Below, in pieces: positions 11,653-22,874 of a stretch of 64,000 nt of DNA. How positions within the stretch are numbered: position 1 is the first letter of the stretch; every line of letters starts with the position of its first letter. This DNA comes from Caprimulgus europaeus. Taxonomy: Eukaryota > Chordata > Aves > Caprimulgiformes > Caprimulgidae. The position numbers and the translations under genes are program-made. Under the pieces are notes generated by a model, which was given only the letters and a program-made list of their open reading frames with translations, had not been told where the DNA came from and searched no databases. The stretch lies in the NCBI GenBank assembly GCA_907165065.1, contig OU015523.1, positions 123,492,023 to 123,556,022 on the forward strand, given 5' to 3'.

Positions 11653-13208
11653 GAACAATACAGCAAAATATTTCCATCTACCCGAAAAAGTAAACAAGTA
11701 AATGCTCTTTCATGGAGAGTTTACACTTTTTTAGGTCTTTTATCAATTTGTCCAATAAAAACATAGGTCAAAATCTCAAGCAACAGTAAAATCTACATAT
11801 ATTTATATGCATGCACCCATACACCCCCCATTTATTCCTAAGTGTACTGTGAAATAATGTACTGAAACCCCATCAGCTGGCACGCTCATTACTTGATTTA
11901 TCTGACTGATAATTATTGCTTAGGGAGAGGAGGAGGGAAAAAAAAATCAGTGCCCTCTGATGGGTGAATGTGCAGATTTCCAGGGTTTCTCCCAGGATAA
12001 TGTTTGCATAGTAAAAACTTTTTTTCTTTATAGGAGGAGAAGTCACAAGACAGATTTAGTGGCCAACCACACAAACATCTGTTTGCACAGCAGAGCCTGA
12101 AACCAAGCTAATGCTCAGTCCTGATGGCAGATCAGGCTGGGTATGAATGGATGAGCCTGGGCAAATAAACTGCTCCTGCCCTGCAGGTGACCCATGAAAA
12201 TTGCAATTTTCTGACACTTTTTTACTCTCCCTTGAACACATCTATATTCTAATTTATTTTTTTTTTTCTTCCTTTAAGGGATGATCCCTTTTCTTCATCT
12301 TTAAGGGATGTGGGCTTGAGATAGGTAAGATTTATATTAAAAGCAAAGCTTTCCTCTTTTCTTGCTTGAACACAGGTTACTGAATCAAGGCACTCTACGT
12401 GCCTTTGATCAGAAACACAATCAAATATTTATAGGGTGAGAGATCCATCTGTTCAGATGAATTCCCAGCGGGGTAGCTCCATTCCTGTCTTATTACTCAC
12501 TTCATTTTCTTCCCTCTCTCCATTTTTCCTGGAATAAATTGGTTAAAGACTGACAGTGGAGGGAGTAAATATTTCTTATTCCTTTCTCATCTGCACACAG
12601 AGGAAATAATCTTGTCTACTTGCACACATGTTTATTTAGCAGTGGGTTTGGAGACCAATCTGCACACAAAGCCTTGTCCCCAGGCTGGTTTGGCTGTCAC
12701 CTCTGGCTGTACATGGCTGGGCAATGCTCAGCCCATCAATCACCTATTTTGGCATTTTCCATGTGTATCAGCTGGAGGACAAATAAATTTCATGCTGAGA
12801 TTCCTGCCTTTCCATTTTGACCCCACTGGCCTTTGTGGAACCAACATTTCTCTGTAATATTGATGCAATTGTAGGGGTAGGTATGGGGTGGGTACCAAGC
12901 ATGGAGGGGGAGGAGGATTAAACCTCCTGTAGAAAGCACTTTCAAAGGAGAAAAAACACATCTGCATTGGTGAGGAACATTTTGAGCCAGTGTGACTAAT
13001 GAGACTAGAACAAAGGCTTTAAAAGTGAGAATTTCAGCATGGGGAGGGCATTTATTTGAGGGCATTTCAGCCCCAAGGTAGTCCTGAAGGTCACCTCTTG
13101 GTCCCCAGTGGGTGCATGGTCTCTGCTGGGAGATTTACCCTACCTGGAGCAGAAGACATGCTCTCTCTGTTGTTTATCAACCTCTCCTGACAAACTTAAA
13201 TGCTGTCC
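11653..13208. other. Intergenic, AT-rich, no gene seen
   Basis: It has clustered CTTTGATC, TAAT and CAGCTG motifs around 11866-11930 and 12380-12560, but no open frame with homology. A regulatory role is only a guess. Confidence 0.35.
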
Positions 13209-13400
13209 CATAGGATCACAGTCCATGCAGGCTGGAAAGGATCTCAGGAGATCTCCAGAGCAACCTTCTGCTCACAGCAGGGTCAGCTCTGGGGTTTGGA
13301 CTCAGAGATTTATCCACTTGTGACTTAAAACCTTAAAAGATTAAGCTTGGGCAACCTCTTTGGGCAAACTCTTCCACCAGTTCTCTTCCAAATCCACCTC
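13209..13400 (-). repeat. Old CR1-like fragment
   Basis: AGGATCACAGTCCATGCAGG and GGAAAGGATCTCAGGAG, followed by GGGCAACCTCTTTGGGCAAA, resemble a diverged CR1 3' end reading leftward. Confidence 0.55.
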
Positions 13401-13500
13401 TACTGAAACAAAAGCATCCTATGGCTTCTGCCAGTGCCTCAGCTGCTAGGCTGAAGCCTCCTGAAATAGCTGGTCATCTCTGGATAGACAATTTCCTAAA

Positions 13501-13575
13501 GTCATAGAGTCATAGACTGTACTGGGTTGGAAGGGACCTTCAAAAGTCATCCAGGTCCTATGTTGTCATTACAAC
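13501..13575 (-). repeat. CR1 3' end fragment
   Basis: GTCATAGAGTCATAGACTG and GGGTTGGAAGGGACCTTC, the tail and its adjoining 3'UTR. Confidence 0.8.
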
Positions 13576-15324
13576 TGACTACATCACAGCCAGGTTTGAG
13601 CAAACCCATGTGCCAACACCTAAACCAAAGACATGCCAAGACCTATTGTCCCCTACCAAGAGGGAGTGGGCTGAGATTAAAACAACCCTGCAACCAGAAA
13701 AGGAGTGAGACTGTAAGAAAACCTTAGAGAAAGGTGTTTGATACCATTCACTGTGTGCTGATCACACTCCCATCTGTGTCAGAGAGGCTGGTTGGATGCT
13801 GACCAAGGCACCACCAGTGCTTCTCTAGGAGGTCACCACCATCCCTGGTTGGCAGAGAGGATATTCCTGGTGGAGACAAGAATGGAGACTGAGCAGGGGA
13901 CTGGAAAAGAGAGTAGGAATGCCCAGAACCTTTATAATCTATTTTACCTAGTGTTGATTTTTCAATCAAAGCCAGCAGCTCTCCTCTCTGGCCCCCACTT
14001 AGAAAGTAAATTGTCACCAATCAGGGAAGCATAGCCTGAGGGCAAGGGACAAAGTCTCACCAGTTCAGAGCTGGAAAAGCTTCTAACCCACTGTCGAAAA
14101 TCTCATCTGCAAGTCAAAGCTAATCTAGCCCTGTCCTCTGCCCCAGTAAGTCCCAGCATCTGGATTTATGGCCATAGTTACCACTACATTAATGAGCTCT
14201 GCAGAGCGTCTGCTGCCAGCTTCATTACAGATGGGTTAAAAAACATCATTTTGAGGTATCCCCCAGCTGGACATAAATATTTAGCATGTGATCAGCTGCT
14301 CAGTATTCCTCTGACCTGAATAAATCTATGTTGTTTCCCTTTGCCTTCAAATAAAAGACTCATAATCAGGATCACTCCCCTCACTTAATCTTTTTGAGGG
14401 ACACAGTGGAGACGGCTGGTTTCTATCTCTGTGTACCCCTCAAATCCCTCCATCTCTGGCAGAAAAATTGTTTAAGGCCAAATCATCTCTCTGAGGCAAA
14501 TTCAGCTCAGCCCAAAGGGACATTAGAATAATTTATATTGCATATAGTGCAAAGGCTGGGGCTGCTCAGCAGCTCACAAGGGCTGAAACAGAGCTTGCTC
14601 TTGGGTCTTCCAGTTTGGAGCAGGCATTACACTGGCCCCTGGTAAATTCCAAGTTTCAAGACCCTAGGAATAGCTATTAAAAGGTTAAAAGTCCTTCTAA
14701 TCTATTTCAAGACCAATAGAAGGTGCAAGTATTGGTACTGTGCATCAATAGATAGTGGTGCTTTCACTGTATCTTCCCCCAGCACTTCACAGCTTATGGT
14801 TTTCTTCAGCTAGAGGTGTCATCTTTGTGCTAATACCACCTAAAGGATTTTTCTTTCACAAATGTTGTCCATTTGCTTTCCTGAGCCCATGTCAGTTTTT
14901 GATATCCACAATGTCATGTGACAATGACTTCTTAGATTAATGACATGAAGGGAAATATCTACTTCAGCATGTTCACAGCTTCCCACCTTCTAATTTACTA
15001 GTTTGAGCATTGTGAGAATGACCAAATATTCCTTATTTACTGTCTTTAAACCACTTTTCCACCTGTCATATTTCTCTTCTTAAGGCTAAACTGTCTTTGC
15101 CTGTCTAGTGGTGTCTTTCCCAGCTCCCCCAGCCAGACTGTGGTTTTGCATTGGAGTCATGCAAAGCCCATTTCAATGCTCTTTGGCCAAGGCATTGCAG
15201 ATAAAGAGAGGGTTTGTAACCAGGCAATGGTTTGCATGCAAGCAGCAGACTGCAGGAGCTGAAAGAATCGAGACTGCAAAAGCCCTGGCACAGATTATAG
15301 GAGTTGTACATTGAAATTGAATGA
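13576..15324. other. Intergenic, no gene seen
   Basis: Nothing recognised beyond a TAAT- and CAGCTG-rich stretch at 14160-14400. Confidence 0.4.
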
Positions 15325-15578
15325 GCAGAAATGGCCTCAAGTTGTGCCAGAAGGTTTAGATTGGATATGAGGAGAAAATTCTTCACTGAAATGGCAGTCA
15401 GGCATTGGAACAGGCTACCCAGGAAGGTGGTGGAGTCACCTTCCCTGGTGGGATTTAAAAGATTAGGTAGACAAAGTGTTTAGGGACATGGTTTAGGGGT
15501 GGAATTGGTAGTGTTTGGTTTATGGTTGGACTTGATGATCTTAAAGGTCTTTTCCAACCACTACCATTCTATCATTCT
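15325..15578 (+). repeat. CR1 LINE fragment
   Basis: CCTCAAGTTGTGCCAGAAGG and TTAGATTGGATATGAGGAG through to TCTTTTCCAACCA and ATTCTATCATTCT. Confidence 0.85.
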
Positions 15579-16868
15579 AAATCCATGTTCTGCCACTGAC
15601 TTGCAGGGTAACCTTGAGCAAATAAAGCAGAACAACAGCCCCTTGGGGACCTAGGCACTCATACCCCATCAGGTTCAGTGGGAGATGGATATTTCCTATT
15701 TTGGTGGTATCATACCATCTTCATTGCATAGAAGTGAGCAAACTCCACCAAAAAAGGGGCATTGAGAAGTTAAAGACATTACAGGTGTGGGGCAGTAGGT
15801 GCCTAATTTAGCACAATAAATGATTGATGGATCTGGTGCAGAGGGGTGAAGGCAACCCCAAGGTCTCACCATACTGTCCCCATCAGCTACTTTTGCATGA
15901 CCTAAAGACACATCTATTCACATGCACAAAGACAATGTTGGGTTTTTTTCTTCTTTTTTTTCTTTTTTCTTGTGCCATTGTGAAAATAAAAGTTGTTTCA
16001 GAGCCATTCTGCAGTTTTAGGTGCAGGTTTTTGCTGACAGCTTGTGCATGACTGTCACATCAAGGGTTAAAAGAAGGCTTGGCCCTGAGGTTGCTGTAGT
16101 CAGCACAAGGTTTTTAATTAGCTCTCCTATGTTGTGAATCAGGCCCTAGGAGTTAAAAAATGGAAGAGGTTGAGTTAATCAGTATGGAGAGCTTTGATAC
16201 CATTGCTAACACCTCCTGTAATAACTCCTGGAATGCTTTAATTAGAGGAAAAAAGAAGGAGAGAGCATTTGTCTCCCAAAAGCATAAATCTGCTCTATTA
16301 TTTGTAATTTCTTCTTGAGACAGGAGCTCTGGGAGTGCACTGCTTGGACTGAAGGGGGGAAAAAAACTTGTGATCCTTGAAAATGGGCTTTGTTGTGTTT
16401 ATTTTTATGTTTTCTTACCAGGTTCTTGGTTCAATCCAGGCTTCTTAGTTAAATGGGTCTTAGTTTTCCTAAAAGGAAAGAAAGGAGATGAAATAGTCTA
16501 GAGAAGATGAGGACTTGCTGGGAGAAATCTCTCTAGGTTGATGTTTTTTAACTAGATCTGAAGATGATTGCAGCCTGGTTTGCTTGGACTCAAGCCATCC
16601 ACTTTACAGTGTACCCAGCTTATGTACTGCCAATTTCTCTTCTTCCAGGGCCAAATGCAAACAGCCTCCAATTTTCATAGCAGCTCGAATCCACATGAGT
16701 AATGATGGACTAAAATGGTCCTGCTGATAAAAAGAAAGAGTCACTAGGAGCAGGATAGGTTGGGAAATCCAGTAGCAGTAAACAGTAGTAAACATCAGAT
16801 TTGGAATCACCAACATGATCAAAAATTCACTTCCCCCCTCCTCCCCTCTCCTCTTCCTCTACAGTTTT

Positions 16869-17450
16869 CAAAGTTTCACCTTTCCAGATCTCACACCTTT
16901 CCTCCACCACTACCTCAGACATCCCCAGCAGGTGTCAATTCAGGATCTGACCTCTTTCAATGAAATATTACAAAATCAAATGTGGGAACTCAAAGATTTG
17001 GTTGCCAACCTCAGCATGAAGAACTATGAGTTGAAAGAAGAAATCAAAGATGTGCAAAATCTACAGCATGGCTTGCAAGCCAAGATGGACCATTACAAGA
17101 TATTGGTGGAAGAGCTGTAGGAGGAAAGAAAGAATATCAAAGACAGTGCAACAAAAGGAATAAAGACTGTGACTACTAGAATACAAAACCAAAACCCTGT
17201 AGAGTGCCAATAAACAACTCATCTTGCAAATCAGTCGTATGGCTGACCAGCTGGCTGCATGTGAAGACTATCAAACTGTGACAGACTTGCTAGGAAACAC
17301 AAATGATGCTCAAAAAAATAAAACCAAAATTTGCTTGATGCCTTGAGGACAAATTGGAAGGTGCCCAGTAGCAATACAAGAAAGAAAAGCAACAGAGAGT
17401 TACACAAGGCACTGAGAGAGCTCACCCAGATATGTGAGTCTCAGAGGAAC
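16869..17450 (+). pseudogene. Decayed coiled-coil protein pseudogene, 5' part
   Basis: A frame from about 16936 reads a heptad-rich stretch (LTSFNEILQNQMWELKDLV, ELKEEIKDVQNLQHGL, KMDHYKILVEEL) and then hits TAG at 17118. Coiled-coil sequence resumes in shifted frames (ILQISRMADQLAACEDYQTV; ELHKALRELTQICES) with more stops and frameshifts. A pyrimidine-rich tract ending CTACAG at 16863 looks like a splice acceptor, so it may be a relic of a spliced gene rather than a retrocopy. I do not recognise the parent. Confidence 0.5.
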
Positions 17451-17457
17451 AACAGAA

Positions 17458-18004
17458 CACTCTGCTCTTGTAAGGTTCCACCTGGAGTACTGTGTCCTGT
17501 TCTGGAGCCCCCAACACAAGAAAGACATTGACCAGTTAGAATGAGCTCAGAGGAGGCCACGAGGATGATGCCAGGGCTGGAGCAGCTCTGCTGTGAGGAC
17601 AGGCTGAGAGAGTTGGGGCTGTTCAGCCTGGAGAGGAGAAGGCTCTGGGGAGACCTTCCAGTGGCCTCCCAGTACCTGAAGGGGCTCCAGGAAGGCTGGG
17701 GAGAGACTTTTTATAAGGGCAGTTAATGATAGAACAGGGGGAAATGGCTCTAAACTGAAAGAGGAGAGGTTTAGATTAGGTATTAGGAAGAAATTCCTTC
17801 GGGTGAGGGCAGTGAGACAGTGTCCCAGGTTGGCCAGAGAAGCTGTGGCTGCTCCTCCCTGGAAGTGTTCTCGGCCAGGTTGGCTGAGGCTTTGAGCAAC
17901 CTGGTCTAGTGGAAGGTGTCCCTGCTGATGGCAGGGGGGTTGGAACTGGATGATCTTTAGGGTCCCTTCCAACTTAAACCATTCTATGTTTCTATGACTC
18001 TATA
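17458..18004 (+). repeat. CR1 LINE inserted in the coiled-coil pseudogene
   Basis: It runs from the end of ORF2 ([20 protein letters not shown]) to the tail TTCTATGTTTCTATGACTC. Confidence 0.92.
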
Positions 18005-18300
18005 ACACAGCCAAAAAGGGAGCTGAAGGAAGTGGAGGATCAAGCAGCTCTCCAGAGATGTGACTGTAAGTTCTGGCTCCCCATGGGCTCATTGCAGAAG
18101 GCTGGAGATAGGATCAAGATGATAAAAACTCCTCAGAGCCAGCTGTGATTAAAAAACTGCACTGGCTCAAAGACCTCAAGGAGATTTTATTCCCCTTCAT
18201 AACTTGTGTGGCACTTCTGTGTTGTGGAGCATTTGGTCAAGGATTACGTCACTGCTGACATTTTTCTCCTCTTGTTCAGCGAACATTTTTGTGCATTAAA
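18005..18300 (+). pseudogene. Same pseudogene, 3' part after a CR1 insertion
   Basis: Beyond the CR1 at 17458-18004 the reading resumes as RELKEVEDQAALQRCDCK. After a frameshift it continues as LHWLKDLKEILFPFITCVAL and a hydrophobic segment that could be a C-terminal membrane anchor, then a stop. A second CR1 starts at 18305. The order coiled coil then membrane anchor suggests a tail-anchored parent protein; this is inference. Confidence 0.4.
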
Positions 18301-18304
18301 AAGA

Positions 18305-18872
18305 GCGTGGCCAGCAGGTCAAGGGAGGTTCTCCCCCTCTACTCTGCCCTGGTGAGGCCACATCTGGAGTGTTGTGTCCAGTTCTGGGCTCCCCAGTTCC
18401 AGAGGGACAGGGATCTTCTGGAGAGAGTCCAGCAGAGGCCACAGAGATGCTGAGGGGCCTGGAGCATCTCCTGTGTGAGGAGAGGCTGAGAGAGCTGGGA
18501 CTGTTCAGCCTGGAGAAGAGAAGACTGAGAGGGGATCTGATCAATGTCTGTCAATAGCTGAAGGGTGGGGGCCAATGGATGGGGCCGGGCTCTTCTGGGT
18601 GGTGCCCAGTGACAGGACAAGGGGCAATGGGCACAAACTGGGACACCAGAAGTTCCAGAGAAACTGAAGGAAAAACTTCTTCACTGTGAGGGTGCCGGAG
18701 CCCTGGGCCAGGCTGCCCAGAGAGGGTGTGGAGTCTCCATCTCTGGAGATGTTCAAACCCACCTGGACACTTTCCTGTGCAAGCTGGTGTAGGGAACCTG
18801 CTTTGTCAGGGGGGTTGGACTGGATGAGCTCCTGAGGTCCCTTCCAAACCCCACCATTCTGTGATTCTGTGA
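18305..18872 (+). repeat. CR1 LINE, second subfamily type
   Basis: GCCAGCAGGTCAAGGGAGG at the left, ACCATTCTGTGATTCTGTG at the right; ORF2 remnant [20 protein letters not shown]. It differs from the 17458 copy in both 3'UTR and tail. Confidence 0.92.
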
Positions 18873-20792
18873 ACATGACATCTACATGGTTGTGGAGCTC
18901 CTATCTCAGTATCTTATCCTTTATCTGAGTGCAGAGATCTGAAAAAATATTGATTTAGAATATATGTAAAACTTCTTTTACTGTCATTAAGGATAAAGGC
19001 AAAGGGAAAACAATTTTTGCTGTTGCTTTTGCTTATAATTCATACTAAAAATATATATTTAATAGATAATTAAGATATCAGTAAGAGGTTAGACAAGACA
19101 GATTTAAGTAGTACAACTTCAGAGATGGCTGAAGGTGCATCAGGAAAAGGGATTTTAAAATCCTGCACCAGAGTTCAAGTTTAAACATAGTTTTGTACTT
19201 ATACCAGCCCATGACCAGGCTCCAGTGACTGTCCCTCAACTTTAGGCAGTAAATTGATGGATCTAAATAATCACCTTATCCAATACTCATTTTATCTTCA
19301 GTAAAGAGAGAAAAGTGCCACTACAAGATAATCCAGATCTCTTTATCGACCATGAGGTTTTAACACTGGTAACTCTATAAACCAGTTGAAGTTTACTGGG
19401 GAGACTCTTATCCCCAGCCCACATCACTGCTTCTTACCTGAGTCTTTGGACAAATCACTGTGGCCTTTATTCCCTAGGCTGGAGAAATACTTCAGGGCAC
19501 CCAACAGCTTTGCAGAGTTGTGTCTTTGTGGATCACTTGTGCTCCCACTGTCCCCTCTGACTGGAATGTTTCCCTACCCCACAAGAAAAGGAGCAAAGTA
19601 TATTTCAACAGTGGAAACCACACGTGGTGAGCTAGGCAGATCTACTCAATTACTGAAGCAACCACAGTTTAGCTTTTATATACCTTTATCCCAAAGAATC
19701 ACCTCCATTTTACTCCATATTATGGATTTTCTCCTCCTCTTCAGCCTTTGCATCCAGCTCTCGCTGCCCCTTTGACCATCCCTGCCCCACTTGGGGGGCT
19801 GTCCAAGAAGCTCACGTGGGTAGAATTGCCTCCTCAAGTGACTGTGGCTCCTCCATGTAGAGCAGCCCCCATCTCCTGCTGATGGTGGGTCTTGTTGCAC
19901 ACAGAGGCTCTCAGTCTCCTTTCAGCGTCTCTCAGCAGTTCATGGAAAACAGGCTCTGTCACCAAGTAGTGAGCACAAAGGCTGTTGGCCACAGCCCAGA
20001 CATGCCTCTGTGACCCTTTTCTGCAGAGATTAATGGGAAGCAAAAAGGGAGACCCCGCACAGACTGTCAATGACCAGCGTTTTGCCAAACCCAGGTTGGA
20101 TGGGAGCTCAGCCAACCTTCCCGTGCAGAGCAGTGGGGTACCCTTGGCCAGCACTGGGGGACAAGAATTATTTTCCTCAGAGATGTTACACATGGTAACC
20201 TCTGCTCACTTGTGCAGCACAGTCCTTGGGGACAATCCAACTTCAACCACCCCTTCTGCAGCTAGTAGAGTTTTGGGGTAAGTTGTTCATATCAAGGTTG
20301 CTTAGATGCAAATTTCCAGCTCTCAGGGGCTGGGTGAGTGTTGATGTCTCAGTCTGGTGTCATCACAACTGGCTGATGCAAAATGGACTTTATGTGCTTT
20401 GTATCTCAATATCTTTGCAAAGCTGTGGTGGGGCAAGGTTTGCTTCAAGCTCATTTTTCAGGTATAGTCTTAAGAATTTGATCACTTCCTAGACAGTTGA
20501 GATTGTTAAATCAGTATTTTTCATTCTTATTAATCCAAGACACATGTAACCCTGAGGAGAGAATACCTAGACACCACCAAAGCTTCCACAGGATCTAGGC
20601 TCTCAGCCTTTCAACTAAATAAGCATTTAGTCCAACTTGAAATGTTTAGGACTTTAGGTCATTCAGTTTTATCTGCTGTTTGCATGCCTAGAAATATATA
20701 TATATTTTTTTTTCCTCTACTTTGCAATGATTCTTGGTCTACCCTCCAATATTTTATGGTCATGGGGTGATAAACAGTGTCTTGGCCATAGT
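18873..20792. other. Intergenic, no gene seen
   Basis: The longest open frame is 129 codons without recognisable motifs. A (TA)n-T run lies near 20695-20712. Confidence 0.5.
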
Positions 20793-21226
20793 GATGATCA
20801 GAGGGCTGGAGCTCCTCTCCTATGAGCACAGGCTGAGAGAATCAGTGCTGTTGAGCCTGGAGAAGAGAAGGCTCCAGGGAGACCTTCTAGTGGCCTCCCA
20901 GTACCTGAAGGGGCTCCAGGAAGGCTGGGGAGGGACTTTGGCCAAGGGCAGGGAGTGAGAGAACAAGGGTGATGGCTTGAAAGTGGCAGAGGGGAGCTGG
21001 AGCTGAGATGTGAGGAAGAAATTCCTTGGTGTGAGGGTGGTGAGACAGTGTCCCAGGTTGGCCAGAGAAGCTGTGGCTGCTCCTCCCTGGAAGTGTTCCA
21101 GGGCAGGTTGGCTGAGGCTTTGAGCAACCTGGTCTAGTGGAAGGTGTCCCTGCTGCTGGCAGGGGGGTTGGAACTGGATGAGCTTTGAGGTCCCTTCCAA
21201 CCCAAACCATTTTGTGATTCTATGAT
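20793..21226 (+). repeat. CR1 LINE copy
   Basis: AGAGGGCTGGAGCTCCTCTC through to CCATTTTGTGATTCTATGAT. Confidence 0.9.
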
Positions 21227-22782
21227 AAAATATCAGCTGCTGCTTGGTACCAAGTTTCAGGACTTGAGAATCCCCTTACATCCAGGCATAAGCTCTTTTG
21301 GGTGAGCCATTGCACCACATGTGAGATGAAGCAGTTGGGAACCAACTCTTGAAGCCCAACAGCTGCCCAACCCCTTTTGTGTCTATACATGCAACTCAAC
21401 TCTTGCACCCATGAACTGCTGCATTGTGTATGAGAGTCCTAAAAGTAGGACTTATCAGTTCACAGTGGTAAGGAGCATCACTACAAACTGGTAAACATCT
21501 TATTCCACATGAAGTGGGAATTTGAAGTCAGGTACTGGGTCTGAATGACCCTGCTGGTCCTATTGTTATTTGCATTTAATAGGAAATAAATCTGTTCACA
21601 TCAAGCTTGCAATAAATCTGACACCGTTCCCCCCTCCCCTTTCTTCTTACAGGAATATTGAAAGCTAGAAAGACACCCACTGAAGCTGCTATTATCTCTG
21701 CCCACCAGCCCCCAGCTGCCTATTGTGACCCTTAATCTGAGTTAATCAGCACTGGCTCATCCTTTCAGATGGGACCTCCATCCCTGTGCACTGTTCTCCT
21801 ACCCCACGATGCTATCATCTCCTGCCAGCTGGACAGCTAAATACAAAACCAGCTTCAGCATCTCCAGGGGCTGGAGCATGGTGATGCTCTGCCACATTCA
21901 TGCTGGGTAAGGGGTTTTTTTTGTGCATTGAAAACAATAATTACCATATAAGCAAATAAACTAGATTTATTAGAGACAGCACATTCATCATGTCTGAAGA
22001 AGTTGGGTGAGAAGGAATAGGCAAAACAGCCCAGGCTGATGTCATGGGGCAAGTGATATATCTGGAGGTCAAGCCTGTGACAAGACAACACTAGGGAAGG
22101 AAGGTTTGGGCTTTAGAGGGGTGAAGGGGCAGCGTGGGGAGTGAGAGGATGAAATGGCTTCTACAACCAGTGATAGTGTCACAGGTAGATGGCAAATCAA
22201 TGGTAGCATTAAATGTGTCCTCTGTCTGGGTCTGTCAAAGTCAGTAGTGGGCTTAACCCAACCCCAGTCCATGGTAAAGCAGTGAGGAGCTCTTGTCCCT
22301 TCCCATGAGTAAGCCTCCTCTGAAAAAGCTTTACCTGAATGCAGTTACCTTTTGCAGAGAGTATTGGGTGGTGAGAAATGTTCCACAAGGTACCCACTGT
22401 GAAGCACTGATGGCTCCCACCTCCTGCCAAAGCACAGACTAATGGCCTCTCCATGATGCCACAGCAGAGCAGAACTGGAGACAGATGGTTTCACTCCATG
22501 AGACAGCAAGCTCAAACTTTCTTGGAGACAAGTGTTATAATTACTCCCTCGTTTATCACAGTTTCCAAGAGCATGATAATTTGGGCAGAACTAAAATGTC
22601 TCTTTCAAAAAATCACCTAATCTTAATGTAAAGGACTTGTAGGATAGGAGATAAGTTTCCTAAAGGAAGTCTATTCCATTTAAAGGTTAGGGAGCTACTT
22701 CAAAGTAGTCATCAAGATCTTTCTCAAGTTCACCAGTGGGCTCCTCATCTTACTCCAAAACACACATCTAAGGCAAGGGATT

Positions 22783-22874
22783 ATGAGCAACCTGACAAAG
22801 TTGCCCCTGCTCATTGCAGAGGGATTGGACTAAATGACCTTTAAAGCTCCCTTCCAATCCAAACCATTCTATGA
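22783..22874 (+). repeat. CR1 3' end fragment
   Basis: ATGAGCAACCTGACAAAGTT and TCCAATCCAAACCATTCTAT. Confidence 0.85.

Noticed and set aside
11275..11697. 140-codon frame of SLPFP repeats and poly-Tyr
   Set aside because: Pure translation of microsatellites.
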